This document shows, one piece after another, positions 52,033 through 60,210 of a DNA stretch of 64,000 nt. Source of the stretch: Bermanella sp036960565 (GTDB lineage: Bacteria; Pseudomonadota; Gammaproteobacteria; Pseudomonadales; Oceanobacteraceae). A program made the position numbers and the translations under genes. The notes under the pieces were generated by a model. That model was not told the origin of the DNA. It did no database searches and was given only the letters and a program-made list of their open reading frames with translations. How positions within the stretch are numbered: the stretch's first letter is position 1; each line of letters opens with the position of its first letter. The DNA lies in the NCBI GenBank assembly GCA_036960565.1, contig JBALXQ010000006.1, forward strand, positions 87,539-151,538, in the 5' to 3' direction.

Positions 52033-53397
52033 TTAGGCAGATTCAGAATGACCGGCCCAAATATCGGTATATATTTTCGATTTTTTCTCGCGATTTTTCT
52101 TAGCCTTTTTTTTGCCCGTGCCCTCTTTCGCCGCCATGGACTTTTCTGCTGAGGTTTCATCAATAAGTGTTTCATCGATTTCAAAACCGACTACTTGCTC
52201 ACGTTCAAGCCAGACCTTGTTTTTCTTTTCGATGATTTTGAAATGATGATAATCTTCATGATCAATAAGCGATAATGCCAAACCCACTTCACCTGCACGG
52301 CCACTTCGACCAATACGGTGCATGTAATCGGTTGGACTTCTTGGCAAGTCAAAATTAATCACCACCGGCAGTTTTTCAATATCTAGGCCGCGAGCCGCAA
52401 TATCTGTTGCAATTAACACCTCTATTTCACCGGCTTTAAATGCCTCAAGCACACGACTTCGCGCACCCTGCCCTTTATCGCCATGAAATACTTCGGCGGT
52501 AATACCACGTTTAGAGAGTTTATCTGCCAAGTGTTCACAGCTGTTTTTGGCATTAACAAAAATAAGGGTTTGTGACCATTGATGCTGCTTAATTAAATGG
52601 GCCAAAACAACTGTTTTTTCGCCCTTGTTCACTGTGAATACACGCTGCACCAGAGTGCTGGCATCGCTACTTTGCACTTGTATTTCAACAGGGTTGTTAA
52701 GCAGCTCTTGCGTTAACGTTGTTACTTGCTCAGGAAAGGTAGCTGAAAATAATAAGGTTTGCTTGTTCCTTGGCGACGATTTACTAGGCATAAGCGCCAA
52801 CAGCTTGGATAACTCTTCAGTAAAACCTAAACTTAACATGCGGTCGGCTTCATCCAGCACTAGAGTTTTAACCCTATCAAGCTTAATGGCATTGCTTGAA
52901 ATTAAATCGAGCAAACGACCCGGGGTGGCCACCAAAATATCGGTGCCGCCACGTAACGCCTGCATTTGAGTATTTACCGAGACACCGCCAAACACCGCCA
53001 CCGTTTTAATGGCGCCGTTAAAGTGCACCGCATAAGAGCGAATGCTGTCAGCCACTTGCTTGGCTAATTCGCGGGTAGGCACCAAAACCAACCCGGCAAC
53101 ATAGTTACCCCCACTCTTACTTTGAGAGCTACTGGCTGTTTTATCAGCGTGCAGCTGTTGTAGCAAAGGTAAAGCAAAGGTAGCGGTTTTACCCGAACCG
53201 GTATTGGCCCCTGCAATGAGGTCACGCCCCGCTAATACACTGGGGATAGCCTGTGCTTGAATATTTGTTGGCTGCTGATATTCAAGCTCGGTTAAGCGAG
53301 CTAACAAAGGGGGTATAAGGCCAAGCTGGATAAAGCTAGTGGTAACGTTGGCTGAGAGTGTGGCTTCGGTTACGGCTGTAGTGGTGACAATGCTCAT
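52033..53397 (-). CDS. DEAD-box RNA helicase (RhlE-like)
   Basis: A 454-residue helicase. The Q motif is FIQLGLIPPLLARLTELEYQQPTNIQAQAIPSVL. Motif I is ANTGSGKT, motif II is DEAD, motif III is SAT, and motif VI is HRIGRSGR. The C-terminal tail is basic and low-complexity (KKKAKKNREKKSKIYTD). It unwinds short RNA duplexes in ribosome assembly or RNA decay. RhlE, RhlB and SrmB branches are hard to separate from sequence alone. RhlE-like is my best reading. Monocistronic. Confidence 0.93.
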   Translation of the reverse strand: MSIVTTTAVTEATLSANVTTSFIQLGLIPPLLARLTELEYQQPTNIQAQAIPSVLAGRDLIAGANTGSGKTATFALPLLQQLHADKTASSSQSKSGGNYVAGLVLVPTRELAKQVADSIRSYAVHFNGAIKTVAVFGGVSVNTQMQALRGGTDILVATPGRLLDLISSNAIKLDRVKTLVLDEADRMLSLGFTEELSKLLALMPSKSSPRNKQTLLFSATFPEQVTTLTQELLNNPVEIQVQSSDASTLVQRVFTVNKGEKTVVLAHLIKQHQWSQTLIFVNAKNSCEHLADKLSKRGITAEVFHGDKGQGARSRVLEAFKAGEIEVLIATDIAARGLDIEKLPVVINFDLPRSPTDYMHRIGRSGRAGEVGLALSLIDHEDYHHFKIIEKKNKVWLEREQVVGFEIDETLIDETSAEKSMAAKEGTGKKKAKKNREKKSKIYTDIWAGHSESA

Positions 53398-53461
53398 TAA
53401 TATAAAGGGCTCAAACTAGGATAATTGCCGCCATTTTAGCGTATTTATAGCCTATTAAGTT

Positions 53462-53511
53462 AGTAGAATTAAGTGAGTGGAATTAGGTCAGTAAAATTAG
53501 CGAGTGGGATT
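53462..53511. repeat. Degenerate 14-bp tandem repeat
   Basis: AGTAGAATTAAGTG, AGTGGAATTAGGTC, AGTAAAATTAGCG and AGTGGGATT follow one another in the gap between helicase and NUDIX genes. It is a slippage-type array and no function is suggested. Confidence 0.5.
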
Positions 53512-53529
53512 GCCCCGCTACAATGGGGT

Positions 53530-54069
53530 TCAAGCCGCTACCAGCTCCTGTGCAATCAGCCTTAACATAAAGGTCTCCCGTTCGATTGAGAGCCCTTTTT
53601 TATCGCTATCAGCAATCACGGCTTCGTTATGCTTAATGGCCTCATGAATATTCATCCACAGTGGTGTCATGCCATTACTCACTTCATGTGACTCAAAAGC
53701 GGTATCACCCAGCGCCTCATCAATGTCACACACATAACAATGGGAAATCATATGAATAATGTCGGCGTCATGTTTGTACCACGGGCGGTACTCATCATAG
53801 CGTGCAAAAGCGTTTACATTACGTACACCCTGCGCCCCCGTCTCTTCCTTTAGCTCACGTATTAGGCCCGCAATTTCATCCTCACCCTCGTCTATGCCGC
53901 CACCTGGCAGGCTGTAGTCGTGATAACGCTGGGTATATAACAGTAAAATTTGATCCCCTCTTACCACAATGCCTCGTGCAGCATGGCGTTCAATAAGCGT
54001 AAGCTTACTGGTAGGCAAGATATCTTCAGGAGACACATCTGGATGAAAAGCCGTTTTTAAAAGTCGCAT
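53530..54069 (-). CDS. NUDIX hydrolase
   Basis: About 179 residues. The Nudix box reads GGGIDEGEDEIAGLIRELKEETGA (GX5EX7REUXEEXGU), placing the catalytic Glu pair in LKEETG. It hydrolyses a nucleoside-diphosphate derivative. The exact substrate is unknown. I start at 54069 (MRLLKTAFHPDVSPEDI), since the upstream extension looks unrelated. It is the last gene of the redoxin-GST-DoxX run on the minus strand, 160 nt after DoxX. Confidence 0.88.
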   Translation of the reverse strand: MRLLKTAFHPDVSPEDILPTSKLTLIERHAARGIVVRGDQILLLYTQRYHDYSLPGGGIDEGEDEIAGLIRELKEETGAQGVRNVNAFARYDEYRPWYKHDADIIHMISHCYVCDIDEALGDTAFESHEVSNGMTPLWMNIHEAIKHNEAVIADSDKKGLSIERETFMLRLIAQELVAA

Positions 54070-54191
54070 GAAACCATACCTAAGCGTACTACCATTATTT
54101 TGTCTTTTAGAGCACAACAAAAAACCAGCCGCCAACATACGCTTGTTAGGCAATTCTTCAACATATTCAGGTCAACCTATTCAGTCCAAGC

Positions 54192-54210
54192 AATTCAGGC
54201 TGCCTGAATT
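54192..54210. repeat. Palindrome AATTCAGGC-T-GCCTGAATT before the NUDIX gene
   Basis: A 9-bp perfect inverted repeat with one-base centre between the DoxX and NUDIX genes. It may be an operator, or a hairpin that modulates operon readthrough. Confidence 0.45.
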
Positions 54211-54228
54211 AGCAATCCGAAAGCCTGG

Positions 54229-54624
54229 TCATAACAGAGTTTGAGTTTGGTTCGGTTTTTGGTAATTGAATCCCGCCATCAGCAATAAGCCACCTAATAT
54301 GCCCATATTTTTGAAGAAGTTTTGTAATTCATGGGCACCTTCCGTGCCGCTGTAATTCCAAAAATCATGCAGGGAAATATTTATCACCACCACCATCGCT
54401 GCCAACACTAATGCTGCCGGAGTAATGAAGCGGTTCGCCAGAATCATTACACTGGCACAAATTTGAATGATGCCAGCCAATGCCAATAAAATTGGCACCA
54501 ACACCATGCCGTGTTTTTCCATAAGCGCCACATGCATGTCCCATTGCACAAATTTCATTAAGCCAGGTAATAAAAAATACAAAGCCAATAATATGCGGCC
54601 GGTGTGTATTGCGTACAAATTCAT
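54229..54624 (-). CDS. DoxX family membrane protein
   Basis: About 131 residues with four transmembrane helices (GRILLALYFLLPGLMKF, VLVPILLALAGIIQICASVMIL, FITPAALVLAAMVVVINIS, FFKNMGILGGLLLMAGF). It matches the DoxX/DoxD-like quinone-linked membrane family, often tied to thiol or redox metabolism. I use the ATG at 54624, with an AAGAAG ribosome site upstream. It lies downstream of the GST gene across a gap containing repeat copy B. Confidence 0.85.
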   Translation of the reverse strand: MNLYAIHTGRILLALYFLLPGLMKFVQWDMHVALMEKHGMVLVPILLALAGIIQICASVMILANRFITPAALVLAAMVVVINISLHDFWNYSGTEGAHELQNFFKNMGILGGLLLMAGFNYQKPNQTQTLL

Positions 54625-54672
54625 ATTATTTTCTTCTTGTGTGGATGAATGTTTACAGAGTTTGTCCATTTA

Positions 54673-54737
54673 CTTGGGGCGCGAAGATCTGGTCTTGTAT
54701 TGTGCCTTTAAGACAAAAGACAAGACCCCCGCGCTCT
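54673..54737. repeat. Dispersed palindromic repeat, copy B (nested hairpin in an operon)
   Basis: GGTCTTGT (54691-54698) pairs exactly with ACAAGACC (54719-54726). The outer GGCGCG / CGCGCT arms extend it. The loop TTGTGC...CAAAAG matches copies A and C. It lies between GST and DoxX genes in the same operon, as intergenic REP elements do. Confidence 0.75.
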
Positions 54738-54748
54738 AAAGTCAATTA

Positions 54749-55363
54749 TTAGGCAGGGTTAAATTCTATTTGTTCGGTTTTATACGCCGCCCGAAATTCA
54801 TCCAGTGCGTGAACCTCTTTTACTAAACGGTTAACATTTTTTCCTACAGTGAAGCTAAGCTCAGGAAAAAATGCCCCCCAACTGGTATAGATAGTTACTA
54901 GGTAATCAACAATGCTTACCTTGTTACCCACTATATACTGCTGATCGGCAAGACGTTGGTCAAGAATTTGCCAGGTGCTGGATACTTGATCGGCCATCTG
55001 CTGTAGTAACTTCTGTTTTGCCTGCCCTTCGTCCATGGTACTCATAATAGATTTTATTTTACCATACAGAGGATGCAGAGTAGCGTAGTTAAACATTAAC
55101 CATTTTAAAAACTCCCCGCGTTTACTTGCCTGTGCAGGCAACATCTCGCTACCGTGTTTTTCAAGCAGGTAAAGTACAATTGCCGCGCCCTCAGTGATTA
55201 TTTGCCCATCTATTTCAAGCGCTGGCACCTGATTGGTAGGCACTATTTTGCTGTAGTCTTCCACATCGTCACGTTGAATCACTTGATATTCAACCCCTAA
55301 TTTTTCAAGCAATACGGTGATACCTGTAGAGCAAGTGCCTGCCAGTGAATATAATTTATACAT
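54749..55363 (-). CDS. Glutathione S-transferase
   Basis: A 204-residue GST. The N-terminal domain carries YSLAGTCSTGITVLLEKLGVEYQVIQRDD, with a cysteine-serine-like active-site region, the cis-proline NQVPALEIDGQIITEGAAI, and a helical C-terminal domain. The AGTCST stretch resembles beta-class bacterial GSTs. It sits 21 nt downstream of the redoxin gene on the same strand, so the two form the core of a thiol-stress operon under the TetR gene at 56208. Confidence 0.92.
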   Translation of the reverse strand: MYKLYSLAGTCSTGITVLLEKLGVEYQVIQRDDVEDYSKIVPTNQVPALEIDGQIITEGAAIVLYLLEKHGSEMLPAQASKRGEFLKWLMFNYATLHPLYGKIKSIMSTMDEGQAKQKLLQQMADQVSSTWQILDQRLADQQYIVGNKVSIVDYLVTIYTSWGAFFPELSFTVGKNVNRLVKEVHALDEFRAAYKTEQIEFNPA

Positions 55364-55384
55364 GGTGTTTCCTTTTTATTGAGT

Positions 55385-55930
55385 TCATGCCCACTTGATG
55401 GAGCATCCGATACTTGGGTTCTGGGTATTGGGTCCGCGACCCGTTTGCGCTATTTGTGACATGGCATTAACGAGTTCTGGGTGGGCTTGCCCAGCAGCTG
55501 AAAATTTCAGATCATCTAAGCGGCCGCGATATTGCAACTCACCTAAATGGTTTAAACCAAAAAAATCCGGTGTGCACACCGCATCAAAATCTTTAGCCAC
55601 GGTTTGGTCAGAATCAACCAAATACGGAAAGATAAAATCATGCTGCCGGGCGAATTTATCCATCATCTTCGGACTGTCTTCGGGCACATATCTATAATCA
55701 TTTGAATTAATGGCAACAAAGTTAATACCTTGTGATTGCAACTTTTTAGCGTCATTAACCAAACGCACTATGATGTCTTTAACATAGGGACAATGATTGC
55801 AGATAAAGGCGACAACCAAACCTTTTTCACCTTGTAGCTGGCCCAGTGTATAGCGCTTACCAGTGGCATCGGCCAAGCTAAAATCTGGTGCTTGCCATCC
55901 CAACTCTACTTTGTGGCTATTGAGTAACAT
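55385..55930 (-). CDS. Thioredoxin-like (redoxin/AhpC-TSA) protein
   Basis: A 181-residue protein with WQAPDFSLADATGKRYTLGQLQGEKGLVVAFICNHCPYVKDI. The CNHC site is that of thioredoxin-like peroxide/disulfide reductases, and DFDAVCTPDFFGLN adds a C-P-type turn. No signal peptide, so it acts in the cytoplasm. It is the first gene of the operon, immediately divergent from the tetR gene and its operators. Confidence 0.88.
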   Translation of the reverse strand: MLLNSHKVELGWQAPDFSLADATGKRYTLGQLQGEKGLVVAFICNHCPYVKDIIVRLVNDAKKLQSQGINFVAINSNDYRYVPEDSPKMMDKFARQHDFIFPYLVDSDQTVAKDFDAVCTPDFFGLNHLGELQYRGRLDDLKFSAAGQAHPELVNAMSQIAQTGRGPNTQNPSIGCSIKWA

Positions 55931-56017
55931 AAGTAAAACTCTCCTCTGAATGAATCCCTAATTAAAATGATCCGGCTTATTCCCACCCCACCAGTAAGAG
56001 GTATTCTCCATGAATCA

Positions 56018-56060
56018 TTTAAACTGATCGTTTTAAACAATAGTTTGTTTAAACCGATCG
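56018..56060. promoter_or_regulatory. TetR operators in the redoxin/tetR divergent promoter
   Basis: Direct repeats TTTAAACTGATCG (56018-56030) and TTTAAACCGATCG (56048-56060) lie 30 bp apart, about three helical turns. TTTAAACAA-tagt-TTGTTTAAA (56032-56053) forms an inverted repeat between them, and ACCGATCGGT (56053-56062) is a perfect core. The arrangement suits two TetR dimers. Confidence 0.65.
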
Positions 56061-56207
56061 GTCAACAGATTTCATATAGGAATTATCTTGGCAACTAAAA
56101 ATTCAAGAAATGTTGTTTAAATAGTCTTATTCTGTAAAAGTTAGTTTGAAATGACTGATTTAAACCATTACCATTACAGGTAGTTTAAGAATGTAGGAGT
56201 GCATATC

Positions 56208-56786
56208 ATGCCTTGGGAAAAATCGTTTGATGAAACACAAGCTATTGATAAAGCCATAAACGTATTTTGGAAAAAAGGTTATGAAGCCACATCAATAACC
56301 AACCTGGTTGACGGCATTGGCATTAATAAAGGCAGTCTTTACAATGCTTTTAAGGGCAAGCGCCAGCTTTTTCTGATTGCGCTGGCCCAGTATGATAATG
56401 CCATTCGCCGCGACATGCTGACCGACCTGGAAAACCTTGATGATCCGGTACTGGCATTCAGAACCTTGTTCGACACCCTAGTGACTCAGGCCGTTAAAGA
56501 TGACAGGGGCTGCTTTTTTGTAAATACGTTTATTGAATTTGATTCCCACGGACCTGAAGTTCAGGCTTTACTAAAAAAAAGTGTTAGTGAATTTGAGGCC
56601 TTTTTTAAACGGGGAATTGAAGTTGCCCAAGCGCGAGGTGACCTGCCTAAGGAAATTAATCCAGTTTCTACGGCTAAGGGGTTATATTCTATGGTGGTCG
56701 CGATCAGGGTACTGGCCAGAGGAGTGTCGGATGAATCCGCTTTACGCATGGTGGCTGCGCAGGCATTAAGTTTAGTCAGGCTATGA
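56208..56786 (+). CDS. TetR-family transcriptional regulator
   Basis: A 192-residue regulator. The DNA-binding region reads AIDKAINVFWKKGYEATSITNLVDGIGINKGSLYNAFKGKRQLF, close to the AcrR/NemR class that responds to electrophiles. The effector domain is helical with a TetR_C pattern. I start at ATG 56208, which has AGGAG eight bases upstream, rather than the GTG at 56199. It is divergent from the redoxin-GST-DoxX-NUDIX operon. NemR-like sensing of electrophiles fits the neighbours. That is inference. Confidence 0.88.
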   Translation: MPWEKSFDETQAIDKAINVFWKKGYEATSITNLVDGIGINKGSLYNAFKGKRQLFLIALAQYDNAIRRDMLTDLENLDDPVLAFRTLFDTLVTQAVKDDRGCFFVNTFIEFDSHGPEVQALLKKSVSEFEAFFKRGIEVAQARGDLPKEINPVSTAKGLYSMVVAIRVLARGVSDESALRMVAAQALSLVRL

Positions 56787-56798
56787 GACTTAGGTGAT

Positions 56799-56831
56799 AG
56801 AGGCAGGTCTAATGGGATAACCCGCCTCTAG
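56799..56831. terminator. Possible hairpin after the tetR gene
   Basis: TAGAGGCAGG (56799-56808) and CCCGCCTCTA (56822-56831) pair with one mismatch. No T-run follows, so the terminator role is weak. Confidence 0.35.
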
Positions 56832-56857
56832 ATTTCCCAAAGACAAAACCCCCTTGA

Positions 56858-58591
56858 TTACAGTGACAAAGGAACTTGAATGAAAAAACAACTTCCTTTA
56901 TTAATCTCACTTGTCGCTTTAATTTTTCCACCCATCTTCTCAATGAGGGTTTTAGTAATACTTAAACCCAAGCCGGTTCCTTCAATGTTAGAACTTTCTG
57001 CTCCAGCCCTATTAAAAGGCAAAAAGATATCCTGTAATTGTTGAGCGGTTAATCCTTTACCAAAATCCATAATAGACAGACTGATCATATTTTTATCATT
57101 AGTTGAACAATCAATGATGACACTTCCCTCATCTTTATTATATTTTATAGCGTTAGATAATATGTTTAATAAAACCTGCTTAAATTGCCTTTCATCCACA
57201 TTGACCTCAACATCATTATTTTGAGCGGTGTTATTTACAATGCTTATACTGTGTTTAGTGGCTATAGGCTGGATTAAAGCCAGTGATTGATTAAGAAGAT
57301 TATTAAAACAATAATTTTTAACAATCGGTTCAATCACTACCGATTCTATTTGTGCCCACTTAAGAACATCATTAATTAACTCCAATAAATGATACCCGCC
57401 ATTGAGAATTTCCTGGGCACTCTCTTTTACATTCTCTATATTCGGGCGTATTTGAATAATTTGAGAGAACCCAATGATGGCATTTAAAGGGGTGCGCAGC
57501 TCATGACTCATGCTGGAAAGAAACTGAGATTTTGCCTTATTTGCAGATTCTGCGTCTTCTTTGGCTTGCAGCATAGACGCTTCGCTTTCCAGAAGGGCTA
57601 TTTCTGTTTGTTTGCGCTGGCTAATTTCATGTTGAAGGCGTTTATTCCAGAAGCTCATTAAAATAATAATTAAACCAAGAAAACCAACAGAAACACCCCC
57701 AACCCACATCCATACCATGGTCCAATCAACGGTTTTCTCAAAATTAACCTGCAGCCACTTATCTAATATGGCTTCACGCTGATTCACAGGGATAGTCTGT
57801 ATGACTTTTTCTATGATCTGTACCAGCTCCGGCCAATCCTTACGAACTGCAAAACGCACAAAATCTTCTTGAAACGGCGCCGCACCTGCAACTTTTAGAT
57901 TATTCATGGCGTTTACTTGAATTTGATAACTTGCCGTTAACATGTCTCCCACATACGCCTCCACAGCACTTGTAGAAACAGCCACTAAAGCCTCTCGAAG
58001 ACTGTTAAATGGAACCAACACTACATTAGGAAATTTGTTTTTTAATAATTTATGAATCGTCCAGTTATTAACCACGGCCACTTTCTGGCCATTGAGGTTT
58101 GAGAAACTTCTAAGGTAAGGGCCGCTAACACGATTTATAACAACGTAAGAGACATCTAAGTACGGACTGGTAAAATTAAGAAATTCATCTCTATCTGGAT
58201 TTTTTAAACCAGAGAATAGATCAATCTCTCGGCTTTTAGCTTGCGCCATAAGCTCAGGCCAAGGCAGCAATTTGATTTCAAATGTTATACCAGTACGCTC
58301 TGAAATAAGACGAAGGTAATCAGCACTTATGCCAGCCATTGAACCAGCATCGTCTAAAAATGTTAGGGGGGGATACTGACTGGTCGCGATGGTTATTTTT
58401 TTATGTGATTGCAGCCAAACACGCTCTCGTTCATTAAACTGAGGCAATGTCACCGTATTAACCGCATTGGATTTATCGATGGCGCTAGCCTTAAGAACCT
58501 CGCTTTCTGCTTGAGAAACAAAAAAAGTAAAGCCCATCAAAAGGACAAACGTTTTGACGAATCTGGTGGTTTGGTACCCTTGCGTTGTCAT
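56858..58591 (-). CDS. Sensor histidine kinase with periplasmic SBP_bac_3 domain
   Basis: About 577 residues. A signal or first helix (FVKTFVLLMGFTFFVSQA) precedes a SBP_bac_3 ligand domain (ITIATSQYPPLTFLDDAGSMAGISADYLRLISERTGI, roughly 45-275). One membrane helix (GGVSVGFLGLIIILMSFW) leads to HisKA (FLSSMSHELRTPLNAIIGFSQII) and HATPase (NILSNAIKYNK, DFGKGLT, GTGLGLSITKTLIEKMGG). There is no receiver domain. An SBP-like gene (58876) lies just upstream on the same strand. Together they may sense an amino-acid-like solute. A response-regulator partner is not in view. Confidence 0.9.
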   Translation of the reverse strand: MTTQGYQTTRFVKTFVLLMGFTFFVSQAESEVLKASAIDKSNAVNTVTLPQFNERERVWLQSHKKITIATSQYPPLTFLDDAGSMAGISADYLRLISERTGITFEIKLLPWPELMAQAKSREIDLFSGLKNPDRDEFLNFTSPYLDVSYVVINRVSGPYLRSFSNLNGQKVAVVNNWTIHKLLKNKFPNVVLVPFNSLREALVAVSTSAVEAYVGDMLTASYQIQVNAMNNLKVAGAAPFQEDFVRFAVRKDWPELVQIIEKVIQTIPVNQREAILDKWLQVNFEKTVDWTMVWMWVGGVSVGFLGLIIILMSFWNKRLQHEISQRKQTEIALLESEASMLQAKEDAESANKAKSQFLSSMSHELRTPLNAIIGFSQIIQIRPNIENVKESAQEILNGGYHLLELINDVLKWAQIESVVIEPIVKNYCFNNLLNQSLALIQPIATKHSISIVNNTAQNNDVEVNVDERQFKQVLLNILSNAIKYNKDEGSVIIDCSTNDKNMISLSIMDFGKGLTAQQLQDIFLPFNRAGAESSNIEGTGLGLSITKTLIEKMGGKIKATSEINKGSCFFIQVPLSL

Positions 58592-58745
58592 AATGAATGC
58601 CACCCTTACCAAACCGTAATGTTGTATCTGTTGCACGTTTTATGTTTATTACAGACATTCTTATTACTTCTTGAGCGCCACTAACCACAGTATAGGGTAG
58701 TACTGAAAATACACACTGGGGCTCTTTTATATAGCGCATAAGGCC

Positions 58746-58792
58746 TGACCTTATTGTGTGCGTTTATAGAAAAAAGCACGATGCAAGACCTT
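58746..58792. repeat. Dispersed palindromic repeat, copy E
   Basis: GCACGATGCAAGACCTT (58776-58792) is the reverse complement of the family core with two differences. CCTTATTGTGTGCG upstream is a diverged opposite arm. It lies between the kinase and SBP genes. Confidence 0.55.
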
Positions 58793-58875
58793 ACGCCGCG
58801 CCTGCTTGCTCTTGATGAGCCTTATTTAAAGAGAAAGGAATATTAATGCGTCTATTGGGGACAATTAAAACCACT

Positions 58876-59622
58876 TTATCTATATCGTTTAATAACCGCT
58901 TCAAACTTACCCGCAGAATTTGCAATGTCATAGGCTTTTTGCATCCTAGCCAGTAATTTTTTGGATACCGATTTTTTACTAAAGCCAAAATAAACAACAT
59001 CTTGATTCACTAAATAGGAATGTGCCTTTACCCCCTTATATTGTGTTTGGGCTTTCATCTTATAGGCACTGCTATATCTATCTTCAAAAAAGCCTATAAT
59101 TCGTTTTACCTTAAGCATCTTAATAAGTGTATCTGTATTCACGGCTTGCACAAATAAGTTAGAAAACACAGGATCCGTTTTGTATTTTTTGTCGAATACA
59201 TTGCCATAAAAAGCTCCATTCTCAATTCCAATTTTATTATTGAATGCCTTAAAATCTTCTAATGAATCTATTTTAAAATCAAAATCATTGTTAACCACCA
59301 ATACAATTGTTTCATCCCTTTGTGGGCCAATAAACCACAGATATTCTTTACGCTCAGGGGTAATAGACAAGTTCACCATCATGTCTAATTTACCCTCTCG
59401 TAATTGAACTAATGAACGCGCCCAAGGAAATTCTATATAAATTGGCTGGCAATGCGCTTCATTCAGTAATACTTCTATTAACTCCACCCCCAAGCCTTTC
59501 CAGTTTTTATTTGCATCTTGATAATATTGAGGAATGCTATCGGTTATCCGCACATTAAGACGGCACTGCGAAAATGCTTGTGAAGAGAGAGCAATTAAAA
59601 TTACCATGCAGACTAACTTCAT
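58876..59622 (-). CDS. Periplasmic SBP_bac_3-type binding protein
   Basis: About 248 residues with a signal peptide (MKLVCMVILIALSSQAFS). The mature part reads LNVRITDSIPQYYQDANKNWKGLGVELIEVLLNEAHCQPIYIEFPWARSLVQLREGKLDMMVNLSITPERKEYLWFIGP, a type II binding fold for amino acids or similar. It lacks adjacent permease genes and lies upstream of the SBP-domain kinase on the same strand. I start at ATG 59622. Upstream in-frame residues (MPKMLKRVTWPD) may be untranslated. Confidence 0.85.
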   Translation of the reverse strand: MKLVCMVILIALSSQAFSQCRLNVRITDSIPQYYQDANKNWKGLGVELIEVLLNEAHCQPIYIEFPWARSLVQLREGKLDMMVNLSITPERKEYLWFIGPQRDETIVLVVNNDFDFKIDSLEDFKAFNNKIGIENGAFYGNVFDKKYKTDPVFSNLFVQAVNTDTLIKMLKVKRIIGFFEDRYSSAYKMKAQTQYKGVKAHSYLVNQDVVYFGFSKKSVSKKLLARMQKAYDIANSAGKFEAVIKRYR

Positions 59623-59661
59623 ATCAGGCCATGTCACTCGCTTTAACATCTTCGGCACGAA

Positions 59662-59760
59662 TCAATCACCTCCGGTTTTGCCTCCCCCTTTTACGAAAAT
59701 GGGGCGATAAAGCGCACCACCAATAATGACAAAAACTAAAAAAAGAATAGCAGGGATCAC
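59662..59760 (-). CDS. Possible 32-residue membrane peptide (GTG start)
   Basis: A short frame reading (V/M)IPAILFLVFVIIGGALYRPIFVKGGGKTGGD: one transmembrane helix and a basic, Gly-rich tail. In-frame upstream codons back to 59841 continue with GSVLALSAVCNTPGHEPHH, which looks protein-like but has no start codon. A TATAAT lies a little further upstream (59851-59860). The GTG has GAG nine bases upstream. It could be a real small protein or the remnant of a longer one. No family recognised. Confidence 0.3.
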   Translation of the reverse strand: MIPAILFLVFVIIGGALYRPIFVKGGGKTGGD

Positions 59761-60210
59761 GTGATGGGGCTCATGTCCTGGAGTATTACATACTGCGCTT
59801 AAGGCAAGAACAGAACCATATGGAATGTATAACAGGGGCTTTCAGAGGATTTTAATATTATACAATAGCGCCACCTTGCTATCTGTCTGTATGTTTATCG
59901 CTAGATTTACAAAGGCTGCAAACTGACAATAATTTCATTCTGTCGTTGGAGCCCCAAAAACACTGAATTTATCGCTTTGAGTCTATCGCTTAATGCAGTG
60001 CCATTCAGACTGACCCTTGCCACTTTAATCACCATCATCACAATTGGCGTAAGGCTCTAAGCATTCAATGTTATTTTATATTTTCTTTTTAGACTGTTTT
60101 TACTTGTATGGAGGCCCTAACCATCAGTGATGTATTTTGAAGTTGAATTCAGGGGCAGAAGCACGATGCAAGATCTGACTCTCGCACCTCCTCTCTCTTT
60201 TCTTTTGCGG
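59761..60210. other. Intergenic region between SBP and epoxide-hydrolase genes
   Basis: About 450 bp. Apart from repeat copy F (60161-60176) and the stretch upstream of the possible small peptide, no gene-like frame was found. Confidence 0.5.
60161..60176. repeat. Dispersed palindromic repeat, copy F (half only)
   Basis: GCACGATGCAAGATCT. It is identical to copy E over 13 bases and matches the reversed family core. The opposite arm is missing or too diverged. Confidence 0.5.

Noticed and set aside
44864..59906. 15-bp identity TGTTTATCGCTAGAT at 44864 and 59892
   Set aside because: A few exact 15-mers are expected by chance in 64 kb, and no surrounding structure is shared.
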